From the NCBI GenBank assembly GCA_034440575.1, contig JAOTOL010001436.1, positions 961,614 through 1,025,613 on the forward strand: a stretch of 64,000 bases of DNA. Reading direction: 5' to 3'. Both the position numbers and the translations under genes were made by a program. The notes beneath the pieces were generated by a model. That model saw nothing but the letters and a program-made list of their open reading frames with translations, searched no databases and was not told the DNA's origin. Source of the stretch: Imbricaverruca yamaguchii. Taxonomy: Eukaryota; Arthropoda; Thecostraca; Neoverrucidae. The first letter of the stretch is position 1, and the number at the start of each line of letters is the position of its first letter. Positions 1 to 11,505 of this stretch are shown piece after piece.

Positions 1-1375
1 GAAAAGCCCGTTAAGTGGGGGCACACATTCCCCCAGTGCCGACCCCCTGTATCTTCCCCTGCCGTAGGCCACCTATACTTCCGTACCATGTCTGGTGGCG
101 TGACATTGGCGGCCTACACGTCCGTGCCACGCCGAGTGTCGAGTCGCCGCTCCCACGCCAGGGGGTGGCCGGGTCAGCAGCAGCTGGCGCCGGCAGGCAG
201 CAGGGCCGTGAATCCACCGACCGATCACGTTAATGAGACGGCTCCAGCCAGCCAATCAGCAGCCGCCGCTGGCTTCAGAGGACGTCCGCCGGTGCTACCT
301 GGCACGTCAGGCGACTCTGTGCGTCCGACCACTGTCAGCATTGGCTCTCTCGAGTGATCAACAGACACTACACGAATAATCCTGTTGCTACCGAGACAAC
401 GCCGCCGAGTTCCCAATATCATCGTTGTATCTCTGTGAAGTATGTGTCGGTGGTATTTAATTTTATTTCTATTTCAATTTCCCGAGTTTTACCAAGGGAC
501 GCAGTCGCGTTCTCGGTTGTAGGTTTCGCTTGGCTGCTTAATGCAGGATGGAATGTGCACCGTCAAATGTTGGCACCACAGCACATTTACGTGATATGCT
601 CGCTACGAATGTAACGTTATGGGCCATTAAAATACATTCATTCTGGCCAATCTATTCGATCATCGCGTCGCATCATTGCATCATTCATTGAAATTATGCG
701 TCCGGCTCACTTCTATTCGGCCGGAAAGAGCTCGGCTCGAATGCCACTTAGGCTTGATAGGCTGCTGAGGGGGCAGCGATCGAGTTGGCGCCATGTGGAG
801 AGCGGTGCCCAAAGTGACCTTGAACACGAATGGCGGGCCAATCAACGAAATTGCTGTGGATGTCCAAAGGTCAAGGTCAAAGTCTGTCCGGAGACCGGAT
901 GCGTTCGGGCTGGACGACGGCGTCCTGGGCCGGGACGGTGGCTGTGACGGCGACGGCCTCTGTGTCGGTGTCGGTGTCTATGTCATTGTCAGCCAGCTGA
1001 GACCACCAGCCACGACCCAGGTCGGTCGATGTTGTCCCGGTAGACACCGCCGGCGGAGCTCCCACCGTGCCGCCGCGCTGTCCACCTGCTCCTATCTCCC
1101 GCTGTGGAGGTGCCGCTGCCGGCCCACGATCGGAGGTGGTTGCCGTCAGCACGCCACTGACTGGAGCCGGCAGCCGAGTTGCCGGGTGGACTGTCGGCCA
1201 TGTTTTCTTGTTTCCATTGTTCCCGAAATAGCTGAGGGGAATTCCCTTCTGCGGCGAAAGGGCATTGACAAAAATGGTATCGTTTAACAAAATTTACGGA
1301 AGAGATATCATGTCTTCCATTGGCTTTGATGGTATTCTTTACAATGTTTCGTTCTCGCAGGCGTAAAAGTGTTTG
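1..1375. other. GC-rich region without a supported gene
   Basis: Open frames here overlap on both strands and have skewed, low-complexity composition, for example a Thr/Asp-alternating stretch that comes from a GTGTCG repeat near 960-985. I see no domain, no convincing splice sites and no RNA gene. Confidence 0.5.
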
Positions 1376-1379
1376 TATG

Positions 1380-1755
1380 TCCCTTTGAGTTCGGAGTTGA
1401 TAATTAATTTAAAACTTTCAATTTAAACCTCAATTTAAGACTGAATTTAATACTTAACTTAAGACTTAATGTAACACTTCTAATTTAAGCCTTCATGTAA
1501 GACTTTTAATGTAAGACTTGTAATTTTAGACTTAATTTTAGACTTAATTTCAGACTTAATTTGGGTCTTTTCATTTAAGACTTAAGTTTATACTTAATTT
1601 AGGAGTTTTAATTTAATCTTCTCATTTTAGACTTAATGTAAGACTTAATTAAAAACTTAATTTAAGGTTTTTACTTTAAGACTTACTTTAAGTATATTTA
1701 GTTTAAGTATATTTAATTGAAGCATATTTAATTTAAGTATATTTAATTTAACATT
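1380..1755. repeat. AT-rich degenerate tandem repeat
   Basis: The sequence is built from imperfect copies of ACTTAATTTAAG and AAGACTTAATTT about 12-20 bp apart, with point changes and small indels. There is no coding potential. It ends in a run of TATTTAATTTAAG-like units. Confidence 0.8.
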
Positions 1756-2215
1756 ATGTTGTGCTCTTCGAGCGTAACATGAGTTTAGGGTCGGGCGCAA
1801 CGTTAACGTGGGTGGCCTAAGTGGACGTGTAAACGGAATCAGATGTTCACTATGAAGTGCTTTCTCGAGGTCAGAGGGTGACAGCTCATCCTCTTAGCCA
1901 CCGACCATAATCTGCTTATTTGGCAAAACAAATAGATAAACACACACGTATACACATGCACACAAAACAAGGGAACGGTGGTGGCGTAAATGTTAGTCAA
2001 AATGTTTGTGATATGGGATGGTGAAGGTTGCCACCATTTTGTATATAATGTTGGAATGTTTTCTCACTTTACTCATACTGCTCACGTTGGTCATATTAAG
2101 CTTTTGCTGGGGTGAAAGGTTAAGTTGCCTATAATTGTTTACAATTCGTGCTAGGGATGATTCAAAATATAACCCGTGTTTGTCCACGCACCATCATATC
2201 ACGGTAAAAATGCTT
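1756..2215. other. Intergenic, nothing recognised
   Basis: Mixed-composition sequence with a short CA-rich stretch near 1938-1965. No gene or repeat unit was recognised. Confidence 0.4.
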
Positions 2216-2230
2216 ACTATGTTCATACTT

Positions 2231-2404
2231 GTTTGTTTGTTTATTGGTTGGTTCACGACACACTTTATGCACATTCACGGCTAATGGCGCCGCCCACGCT
2301 GTTTCGCCGGTGGACCGCGGGATTGGGAAATGTCCTGAGAGTCGAACCCGGGACCGTAGGTACCCATAGCTCGGCACCTTAACCACTCGGCCATCCCCGC
2401 CCCT
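2231..2404 (-). mobile_element. tRNA-derived SINE, Ser/Leu-like head
   Basis: Read on the minus strand, the element starts at about 2403 with GATGGCCGAGTGGTTAAGG (an A-box like that of tRNA-Ser/Leu). It continues to the B-box-like GGTTCGACTC and ends in a tail containing AACCAACCAATAAAC and (CAAA)n. It is flanked by copies of ATGTTCATACTT at 2219-2230 and 2405-2416, which are target-site duplications. The sequence after the B-box is not a tRNA acceptor stem, so this is a retroposon and not a tRNA gene. Confidence 0.75.
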
Positions 2405-2416
2405 ATGTTCATACTT

Positions 2417-2584
2417 GGGGACGAGAGGTCTAGGGGTAAGTTGCCCGTCCCACAATATAAAAAGTGTGGGTTCGAGTCTCTCCTGCCGCTACCCTTCGCC
2501 CGCGGCCAATCGGCGCGAGAGATTCGCGACGCTACATGACCCAACGGTCGGCGTGTCGTAGAACCAATAACCACTACCACCACC
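2417..2584 (+). mobile_element. tRNA-derived SINE, main family, full length
   Basis: It begins GGGGACGAGAGGTCTAGGGG (A-box region), then carries GGGTTCGAGTCTC (B-box), a body with CCAATCGGCGCGAGAGATT, and the 3' hairpin GCGACGCTACATGACC..GTGTCGTAGAACC followed by AATAACCACTACC. It is flanked by ATGTTCATACTT at 2405-2416 and 2585-2596. The same family recurs at 4470, 32520, 46540, 47651 and 51028. Confidence 0.85.
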
Positions 2585-2596
2585 ATGTTCATACTT

Positions 2597-3410
2597 AAAC
2601 ACCCGCTGTCCATACAGAAAACGTGAGGCACGTTGGCGAGCAAAGGTAAATATAACTGGGTGTTCCATATCCTGCGCAGCATCCTCACCACCTGCTCTAT
2701 TTTCACCTCTGCCACATGATCTGATTTGTCACTGCATCCAGCCTTCTCGAAACCGTACACGCCCAGTTTCTCATTACAGCATATTTGGATGAATGAGTCA
2801 GCTGACTGCTAGGTCATCACCGCTGTGCCGACAAGAACGGCATGCCTGGCACGACGCTGTTCAATCGTGATCCCGCCGCCATTTATTATATGCACCTGCC
2901 GATTGGCGCGTGCTGTCCGTCTGTTCCGCTACGGTGTCCAGCTCTCCTCTGCCGGTCGTATTGCGTATGTGTGCGTGCAACACCACTGCAGGGCACCCGC
3001 CCTGCCGTGGTGTTGCACGAGCAGTCTCGGTCTTCCAGAGTCGACGTGAGCCAGCCAGCCAGTCTAGACCAGCTGGCTGGAGACTCAACAGCCCGAGCTG
3101 AATATGTGTTTCCATGGTGTACGGCTGTCATTGCATTTCTGTCATGAGCACGCGGAATTTCACAGAAAGCCAGTTGAGTTTGCAGCCTCCACCCGCGCCG
3201 GAGAGGCTGTACCAGTCGGCGGAGAGCGGAATGGGCGTGAGAGATTTGGCGTGTGTCGTGGTGCGTCCTGCATCCGGCGCGTGTTTGCCAGCCGTCTGGG
3301 GCCGGCTGCACTGTCAGCCGGTACGTTCTCGGCCCGCCGGGCCGGCGCCTCCACGAGGTGCTGATGGTGCTCTGCCCCGGTGTCGCGCGCCCCATTCTGC
3401 CAACGGCGCA
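2597..3410. other. Intergenic; one strong short hairpin
   Basis: Overlapping open frames occur on both strands but no domain is recognisable. Positions 2974-3019 form a near-perfect hairpin with 21-bp arms and a 4-base loop. No gene is supported. Confidence 0.5.
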
Positions 3411-3414
3411 GTGT

Positions 3415-3980
3415 GTCAGGGTCGGAGTGGTCCGGTCGAGCGGGAGTGGCTGTCGGGGAGGAGTGGTCCGGTCAGGGAGGAGCGGCTGTCAGGGGAGGAA
3501 CATGGTCCGGTCAGGCGGGAGTGGCTGTCAGGGGCGGAGCCTGGTCCGGTCAGGCGGGAGTGGCTGTCAGGGGCGGAGCCTGGTCCGGTCAGGCGGGAGT
3601 GGCTGTCAGGGGCGGAGCCTGGTCCGGTCAGGCGGGAGTGGCTGTCGGGGCGCCTGGTGGTCAGGCGGGAGTGGCTGTCGGGGCGGAGCCTGGTCCGGTC
3701 AGGCGGGAGTGGCTGTGGGGCGGAGCCTTCCGGTCAGGCGGGAGCCTGGTCGGTCAGGGGGAGGCTGGTCCGGTAGGTGGAGGGGGCGGAGCCTGGTCCG
3801 GTCAGGCGGGAGTGGCTGTCAGGGGCGGAGCCTGGTCCGGTCAGGGGAGTGGCTGTCAGGGGCGGAGCCTGGTCCGGTCAGGGAGGAGCGGCTGTCAGGG
3901 GAGGAACATGGTCCGGTCAGGCTAGAGTGTCTATCCAGGTCGGAGTGGTCTGGTCAGGCGGGAGCGGCTATCTTTTGCTT
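3415..3980. repeat. 39-bp tandem repeat (minisatellite)
   Basis: About a dozen copies of a 39-bp unit containing GGTCCGGTCAGGCGGGAGTG and GCTGTCAGGGGCGGAG. The central copies are nearly identical and the outer copies are shortened or diverged. Because 39 is a multiple of 3, all frames stay open and give long artefactual peptides of 13-residue repeats. Confidence 0.92.
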
Positions 3981-4458
3981 CTTGTCTTGTCATAGGCCAA
4001 TTTTTGGTATTTTCTGGTGGAGAGTAGGGACTTGGGAGTGGTAGACCGAATTTGATTGAATATCGGAATGATAGGCATGACTGATATACCTAACTTTCTT
4101 ACCGACTGACTGACTGACTGACTGATCGACCGAATTAATTAAAATATTTCCGGCGCCTTAAGGCCCACCCAGGCATACGAACAAAGTCAGCCGACAAGAA
4201 GTTAAAACTATGAACTAAGGCGAACTAATTTATGAGCAAATTGAAAGGGACAATAGTCGAACAACATGGGCGCTGCATGACGTGTGCATTAAATGCGCCC
4301 CTAAGCTACAAAAACTAGCTAACCAGCTGAGTCAAGCAGGTTTGAAAGTCACATGAAGGAAATAAATGCGGAAGCATCATCATGACAAAACTGTCAGAAA
4401 TATCTGAACTGCACCCAGCGCAACTACTATCATTTAATATTATTATTGATCACCCACT
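3981..4458. other. Intergenic with one possible LINE 3'-tail relic
   Basis: A short (GACT)n run lies at about 4105-4125. At 4266-4310, GGGCGC and GCGCCC flank about 26 bases and are followed by CTAAGCTACAAA. This resembles the 3' end of the I-group LINE at 32.45 kb. No target-site duplication is evident here. Nothing else was recognised. Confidence 0.45.
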
Positions 4459-4469
4459 AACTACACCAT

Positions 4470-4597
4470 AGTGGGTTCGAGTCTCACCTGTCGCTACTCT
4501 TCACCCGCGACGAATCGGCGTGAAGGATTGGCGACGCTACATGACTCAACGGTCGATGCGTCGTAAAGAAAAAACAATAACCAACCAACCAACCAAC
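4470..4597 (+). mobile_element. 5'-truncated SINE, main family
   Basis: The copy starts inside the tRNA-like head (GTGGGTTCGAGTCTCACC). It retains the conserved body and the hairpin GCGACGCTACATGACTCAAC..GATGCGTCGTAAA, ending in AATAACCAACCAACC. AACTACACCAT (about 4459-4469) and AACTACACTAT at the 3' side look like a target-site duplication with one difference. Confidence 0.8.
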
Positions 4598-5783
4598 TAC
4601 ACTATTCACATATTGAAAACGTTCCTTATGAACCAGATGTCTCCATCTGACGTCGGCTAATGGATTGCATGACATCTGAATGTTACATGAATGTATGCAA
4701 AAATTCAATCAGTGGAGGAAGAACACACTAGCCCGTGCTTTCTGACACTAACAAGTTGAGAGCCACTACCACTGAGTAGCCTTCAGTGGCGATAAAATAG
4801 CCTTTGAAGGAAACCTTGGGGTGTCTTCAAGTGCCTTTTGCTGACCAGCCTGTGCTTCATAGTACCTAACTAGATTTCAACCAGACCAGAACACTTCTTA
4901 CCGCCCCCTCCCGCGGTCCCTCTACTTCCCAAGAGCATCTTCAGCTCATCTCCCATGAGACGCCATCAATACCTCACAGGCCCCATGTCTAAGGGCTCCA
5001 TATAACTGAATTTAGGTCTTAAGACTCTGGGTTTCCAGGAACTACTTTAGCTGTCTAGAATCCATGCCGCTATCCAACACTCTTGAACTCTTCAACCGTA
5101 TAGGACTCCTGCTCAGCAGGGACCTTTTAGCTCTTCGGCTCACTGGAGGTACATCCGCTCTCCATTCAACTCCCCAGGGCGATTCTGTTCCCAGGTGTCC
5201 TGCACCCTGGAGTCCTTTATCTCTCCACCAGCCATTAGCGTTCGTGCCTTTAGCTCTTAAAACCTCTTTCGCCCCTCTACATATTTCCTTAAGTTTTCCC
5301 CCGTCAATTGTTTGTTTCATGTTCATTTAAATTGATGGAATATTTTCCACTATGTAAGGGAATCGGGAACTGCTAACTATGCTGTGTGTCTATATAGAAC
5401 TGTTTCTCGTTTTGTACTGGCCTTTTAACTTTTCATTCTATTTTTTTTTATCTCCCTTTTTACTCCTTAATTAGATAAATGCCCTTTGAGGTTTTTTTAC
5501 TGTTTGGCATATTTGCATCTGACTTATCACTTTTACTTCTCTCGGCCTGCTTTTTTGTCCGCTTGATCCGTGTGATATTTATCGCCGTTCATCTTTCTTC
5601 CCATTTGATGTTTGTCCTGCTAACTTTTCATATTCTGATCTTAGTTTTTGACTTTTACCCTTTTCAACTTTGTTTCATAGTATTATTTCTGACTACTTTT
5701 CGTGCTCAAACCAGGCCGCCGCCACCAAGTGGGGGGTGAGGGAAATAATGAGTCGTTTTATTTTTCAATCAGAGCACTTAGTT
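4598..5783. other. Intergenic, nothing recognised
   Basis: AT-moderate sequence with pyrimidine-rich stretches (about 5400-5700). The longest open frame, at 5064-5330, has no recognisable domain and overlaps one on the opposite strand. No gene is supported. Confidence 0.4.
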
Positions 5784-6250
5784 TGTCAGTGAAGTACCGT
5801 GCCTCCTGTCAGTGACGCACCATGTTGCCTGTCAGTGACGTGCCCTCCTGTCAGTGATCCGTGCCTCCTGTCAGTATCCGTGCCTCATCGGTTAGTCGTG
5901 CCTCCTGTCAGTGACGTGCCATGTTGCCCGTCAGTGACGTACCGTGTCTCCTGTCAGTGACGTGCCGTGTCTCCTGTCAGTAACGTGCCGTGTCTCCTGT
6001 CAGTGACGTACCGGTGCCTCCTATCAGTGACGTACCGTGCCTCCTATCAGTGGCGTACTGTGCCTCCTATCAGTGGCGTACCATGTTGCCCGTCAGTGAC
6101 GTACCGTTCCTCCTATCAGTGACGCATTGTGCCTCCTATCAGTGACGTACCGTGCCTCCTATCAGTGGCGTACCATGTTGTCCGTCAGTAACGTGCCGTG
6201 CCACCTGTCAGTGACGTACCTTGCATCCTGCCAGTGACGTACTGTGCCAT
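5784..6250. repeat. About 22-bp tandem repeat rich in TGACGT
   Basis: Around twenty imperfect copies of CAGTGACGTACCGTGCCTCC. TGACGT occurs at least ten times. Variants alternate GTACCGTG, GTGCCGTG and GTACCATGTTG. There is no coding signal. Confidence 0.9.
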
Positions 6251-6995
6251 TTGTCAGTTACATCAGTTATATCTGGTCGGTGTCCCTGAGACCCTACTAC
6301 TCTAATGCCTCGAGCCGTCATTTGCGGCGTGGACACCGTGTGAATCAGTGTTCATGTAGTGGAGTTTCGTGCAGGTATGTGTCGCGGTGCGTAGGTGGTG
6401 ACGCCGTTGCTGACCTGAGGTTTGGTGGCGAGCTAGCTGGAGTTCGGTTGGGGGTTAGCTAGGCTGGAAGACAGCTTTCTGTGCGCCCTAGTTAGGAAAT
6501 GTGGTTATTGCTCGTACGTTGCTTATGCATACATTCGACGTGTATCTTTCGAAGTGCTTTGTGTACTTACCGACTATTAGCGTTTGCTCGAACAGCATTG
6601 AATGTCGCGATCCTGCTTTCAAGCAAAGCAAAGTTCCATAAGATTGAATATCTTGGCGCGACCTTGCTCTTCCGTAGCTCTATAGAGAAATCACTTCGAA
6701 CCACACAGAATGGGCAAGGTGAACCTAGCCACCGTTTGTGAGGGGGTGACGCGAAAGGTTTTTTCGAAGCGGCTTGGGCAAAACTGAAGTTATTCAGTTA
6801 TGAAAACAAACTCATCGGATTTCGGCGACGCCGAAATAAGATAGAGTTCAACTCAATATTGTTTCAACAAAAGTGTAGTGCTCAATTAAGTAGATCTACT
6901 TAATTGATACATTTGATTGACCAGGTTGTGCTATAAGTAGGCACGTACCACCATTTAATCACTCCATCGACGCGCGAGTTTGGGTTGCCCGTTTG
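6251..6995. other. Intergenic, nothing recognised
   Basis: No domain-bearing open frame, tRNA or repeat array was recognised in this stretch. Confidence 0.4.
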
Positions 6996-7029
6996 ACGTT
7001 CTCTGGTGACACAGCCGGACAAAGACCTT

Positions 7030-7320
7030 CAAAGACCTTCTTCAGAGGCTGCAGAGGCGGACCTATGTGTGGCCACAGTGGCAGAGATGAACCTCTTGCC
7101 ACAACAGCAGTGGTCGATCTCTGCGTGGCCGAAACAGCAGAGGTGGGCCTCTATACGGCTGCAGTGGTAGAAGTGGGCCTCTGTGCTGCCGCGGTGGCAG
7201 AGAGCAGAGATGGGCCACTGTGCGGCCGAAGTCCGTGTGGTGTGCGACAGTGACAGGCAGCGGCGGAGCTGTTGTGCAGAAGTACGGACGGGGAGAGGTT
7301 GTGAGGAGGTGAGAAGTGGC
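7030..7320. repeat. Degenerate tandem repeat of about 36 bp
   Basis: Repeated blocks of GCAGAGGTGGGCCTCT and GTGGCCGCAGTGGCAGAG, diverged from one another. Both strands stay open over part of it, which explains the short overlapping peptides there. Confidence 0.6.
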
Positions 7321-8084
7321 CCGCCCGGCCGGGCCCCGGTTCGCCGATCGATGTCGCCACCGGAGCGTGCTGCCGGCCAAACGCAACCTCCGGCCAACGC
7401 CGGTGTGCGTGCCGCCGGGATGTGCAGGCCTCGTCGCCGTGCCGCGCTGCTCAGAGCTCTGGCGTGCGGTGATCTATCGCATCACGCAATGCCACTTCGA
7501 TGGCGAGTCGATGTCCAGGATTGACGACCAGAATTAGGCCCGGATGCGACCCAGATATCGGCGATTTGCGTGTTTACAGAATCTGCATCATCTGACGAGC
7601 GTGCAGTCTGAGCTAACTTGGTAGTGGCGCGTAAAATTTGTCCTCAAATTACAGATATTGGACAGTGACGTTCATGCTAAACGATCGGGAAATTATGTAT
7701 ATCGAGACCGAAAATCTGGCTGAATTCTGTGATGTCAGTTGCCGTGCCAACTGGATCTCAGATGATACCTACACGTCGACGATCCCGAAGATCGGACTAG
7801 CGTACAACCTGACTAACCGCGATCTCACCAACGTACCAACCGTCCTAGACATCGGGCCGACATATTGAATGAATATCCGAGGTCGCACTGCTGTTGAATG
7901 CGCCGCCAACTGCCATTGCTGAAAATCTGCCAATCTGCCAATCGACCGATCGACCGTTGCTTGTGTTTGCCTAGCATAGCTTATCCAAGCGGACGCGTTC
8001 AGCGCCAGTCTATGTTTACTGCGGGCAGCAGCCAGGCCGGTGCTCTCGGTGGCGCGTCCGACGCACCACCTGACGGCCTTCGAG
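7321..8084. other. Intergenic, nothing recognised
   Basis: Short open frames only, such as 7638-7868. They have no recognisable domain and no supporting splice context. Confidence 0.4.
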
Positions 8085-8243
8085 CGGTGCCAAGTGCAAC
8101 TTCTGCGGTCACGGTCATATTCACGGCTGCGGTGTCTGATGCACCGTTCTGCGGTAAAGATCACCATAACGGCTGTGATGTCTGGTGTACCATGCTGTGG
8201 TCAAGCTCACCATAATGGCTGTAATGTCGAGTGCACCATTATT
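8085..8243. repeat. Satellite, left part (about 45-bp units)
   Basis: Three to four diverged copies of a unit containing TCACCATAACGGCTGTGATG and GTGCACCATTCTGTGGTCAA. The same unit resumes at about 12.1 kb, so the LINE at 8.24-11.98 kb splits one array. Confidence 0.8.
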
Positions 8244-8377
8244 TGTTTTTTTATTTGTTTATTTGTGTATTGTCCACAATCTCCAACAACATATTGTGCC
8301 CTTTACAGGAGAAGTCAGTAGCTAAAAACGTACACAGAACAGGTGAATAGTTTTCAGTTCAAACAGGCAAATGGCTG

Positions 8378-9688
8378 TCAGAACTTGTCGATGTCCGATG
8401 GCTCCGCGTCTCGGATGTGAGCGTGTGACGCAGCACAGTATCTCACCACCTGTGTCTTAAATGCATTCAGCGGGTCTGTGAAGATGTCCGCACTCGGTGT
8501 CATCGCTAAATATGCGTTCGCTACTCTCAATAATATGTTAAACAAGCCACACCTAATGGTTTCTACATGTGCATACGGTACATGGAATAAAACAGGTTGC
8601 CTATTTATCCTGACTGGGACACTTAATCCAAAGTTTTGCAATAACACTGATGAGTTCGTCCTGCCACATAAAACATTTCCTAAGAACATGATGTCGGATT
8701 GTACGCGACGAGTGGACACAGATGTCATGTTATAAAAGCGAAGAAGGTCCTGATATTGTAGAGATTCCGGTCGAGGTGTGGCACTACAGTGTTGGGCAAG
8801 CCACATTAAACATTTATGTTCTACCCTATCAATCCTGGTGAGATGTGTTGAGGCTCCGTCTGGCCAGATGACGGAGCAATACTCAAGGCGAGACCCAATG
8901 TTCGCAATACATGCCGCCAACAGAGCAATTTTCGAGAATTTGCTTCCAGGAACCCCTGCTTGCATTGATCTAATAAAAAGTCCGAGAGCTCGCTTCGCAG
9001 ATGACACAGCTTTTGCCACATGTTGTGCGAAAGTCAATTTGTTGTCCAGGTACACACCCAGGTCTCGCATCACAGTCTCACCCTGCAGCGTTGCATTGTG
9101 TACCTTATATTCGAAGCGCACAGGAGTACGGCGAAGAGTCATTGTGAATGATGTACATTTTAGAGGGTTCAAGGATAGCATCCAGTCTGCGGACCACTTA
9201 CAAAGGGAATCAATATCCCTCTGCAAGCGTGTCGCGTCGTCCACAGACGCTACCCTCCTAAAGATTTTGACGTTATCAGCAAACATCAGACATTCCGAAT
9301 CAATACTGGATGGCAGGTCGTTCACAAACAGGGCAAATAACAGAGGAGCCATCAAGCTCCCTTCCGGTACACCGGAAGTGACGTCAGCCCAGTCAGAGAC
9401 CGCCCCGTTAACTATCACCCGCTGCCGGCGACCAGTCAGGTATGAGCGAATCAGAGAAAGCATTTTGTCTGAAACATGATATGCATTTTCGAGCTTGTAT
9501 AGTAACAGCTTATGGTTGACACTTTGGAAAGCCGAAGAGTAGTCCGTATGGATTGCATCTGTCTGGCAACCAGCAGCGATGGAATCCCAGGCGTGTCTCA
9601 AGAAAACTGCCAGGTTTGAAGCACATGACCTTTTTGGAATAAAACCGTGCTGGGTGTTAGTCAGTGCTGGCAAAATGTGATCACTCAA
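8378..9688 (-). pseudogene. LINE reverse transcriptase domain (CR1/L2-like)
   Basis: This is a 436-codon open part of ORF2. RT motifs are visible in order: HGFIPKRSC near the start, HTDYSSAFQSVNHKLL (motif A with the first catalytic Asp), TSGVPEGSLMAPLLF (motif B), and MFADNVKIF where motif C normally reads FADD. The second motif-C Asp is therefore Asn (codon 9272-9274), so this copy should be catalytically dead. The open frame continues upstream on the minus strand into RT finger-region sequence (YKKGNRKNPTNYRAISLL) interrupted by a stop near 9887 and a frameshift near 10.07 kb. The C-terminal part resembles the usual post-RT region of CR1-like LINEs. Confidence 0.88.
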
Positions 9689-10164
9689 AACATTGCAGAT
9701 GGTTTTTTCTAAAATATTGCCACACAGGCAAAGAAGTGAAATCGCTCGGTAGTTCGTCGGGTTTTTCCGGTTACCTTTCTTATATATTGGTGTGATATTT
9801 GCCCTTTTCCACTGGTTGGGGAATTTTCCCTGCCTGATGGAAAGGATGCAAATTTTGTACAGCGGAACGCATACTCACGGTCGGTACACTACGCAGCGGT
9901 CAGCACGCTCACGGAGGATTCGGGCACTGATATTATCTGGTCCACATGCTTTATGCGGGTCAAGTCCAATGGGAATCGTGTGGATTTGTTCTAATGAGTG
10001 CCGAAAGTCTGTGAGATTAGTCCATATACCTGTAATGGTGGGTACTGGGCTACATCCCGTGCTGTGAACTTGGCTGAAAAGGCTTTGTTCAACATGTTGG
10101 CACGTCCAACGTCATCGCGATTTACTTGTTTCCGTCTAGCAGAGACGGAACAGAACCACTTTTT

Positions 10165-11505
10165 TTAAAAACATTTAAAAAATGACCAGTATCGCTTTGG
10201 GTTTGTCTTAAAATATTCCACTAGTCCCCTCAGATAACTGCAGTAGCTGCGTCCGATCAGACGTTTGAAGAAGTCGCGTTTGTCTGTAAACTCACGCCGA
10301 ATGACGCCGTCACTCGGGTGCCTTTTCATTCGACGATGTACACATTCCTTCGCGGCTAGTGCACCCCTGGCCTCACCGTCAAACCAGGGCGGGAGTCTTC
10401 GGCGAGGAGTCACGACTGGCACATGATCATGAATAGCAGCTTCGATTAACGAGTAAAACATACCAACAGCATTGTCAACATCTAAGTCATCCAGCATGTT
10501 CCACGGTAAAAGTTCCAAACAGCGTCGCAATGAATTAAAATATGCTCTCTTGTAGTTGTAAGCAGTCGATCTTGTCACAGCTGGTGGTGCTGGCCTCGGC
10601 AGGAAGAACTTTGCCTGGATCTCGTCATGGTCCGAGTCTATAATTCCCTTCCGAACGAAGGTCTCTGCTGCGATGTCGATAGTGAGCACTAAGTCTAAAA
10701 TGTTGTTGGCTCTGGTAGATTGAGTGACGTATTGTCGCAGGCCTTGGAAATCACACGCTTCCAGGAAGCGGTTGGCCCTGGCCGTTTGTCTAAGCCTGAC
10801 TGGGTTGGCCCAGTCTGACGCAGACGGTATCTAGCCAAGCTCAGGAATATTGAAGTCGCCCAAGACCATCAGCCGGCGTCCGGGTGGGAGCTCGCCTAAA
10901 TGCCTAAATATTTGTGTAATGGCGTTGTCGTCGTCTGGTGGCCTGTAGCACACAGCCACCGTCACGGTCGGATTTCTGAGGTCCACCAACAACAACTCAG
11001 TGTCCGGCACCGCAAGCAGACGTCTAGTCGGTAGCAGGGCGGCACGGACTGCACATGCCACACCCCCACCGACGCGCCCATCCGATCGGTCTCTACGGAA
11101 CCAGGTGTGTTTGGGCAAGAAACCCTGCAGTTCAGAATTCAACACAGAGTCGTCCAGCCACGTCTCAGTGAACGCTACAATGTCATACCGGTCGTACTCT
11201 GCCGCGGCCGCCCGAAGCTGTCCGAGCTTTCCACGGATGCTGCGGCAGTTCTGCATGATCGCAGTTATTCCGGACCCTGCACTTCCTGGGTGACTCCGCT
11301 GGTCGGGACTAACAGATGTCGACCGGTCGAGGCCTGGACCCGGGTTCAGCTCGACATCTCCTGATGTGATGAGGCGTGACAGATTCCAAGTGGAGCATGA
11401 TTTCGTGTCGTGTTGCATTCGGCTGCGGAAATGTTTTGTAGCTCTTCCAGCAGGTGATGGGGATCTTGGTACTGGTGGAGCCCACAGACGGCGTGGAGCC
11501 AACAC
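10165..11505 (-). pseudogene. LINE endonuclease region with a 2A-like motif
   Basis: Two open stretches (11505-10834 and 10830-10168) are in the same frame, separated by one TAG at 10831-10833. The first carries an apurinic-type endonuclease: IMQNCRSIRGK, FTETWLDD, CYRPPDDD and LGDFNIPEL. The second holds SDHDEIQAKFF (the SDH motif) and the linker to RT, ending at a TAA at 10165. Residues about 50-57 read DVELNPGP (11335-11358), the consensus of 2A-like peptides reported from viruses and from some APE-type LINEs. The TAG stands where a Trp codon is plausible, so the lesion may be one G-to-A change. Confidence 0.85.

Noticed and set aside
877..1290. Minus-strand 137-codon frame with Thr/Asp repeats
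   Set aside because: Low-complexity composition, overlapping plus-strand frames and no recognisable domain.
3253..4044. Long Gly/Arg-rich open frames
   Set aside because: They come from the 39-bp minisatellite. All three plus frames are open and no unique flanking domain exists.
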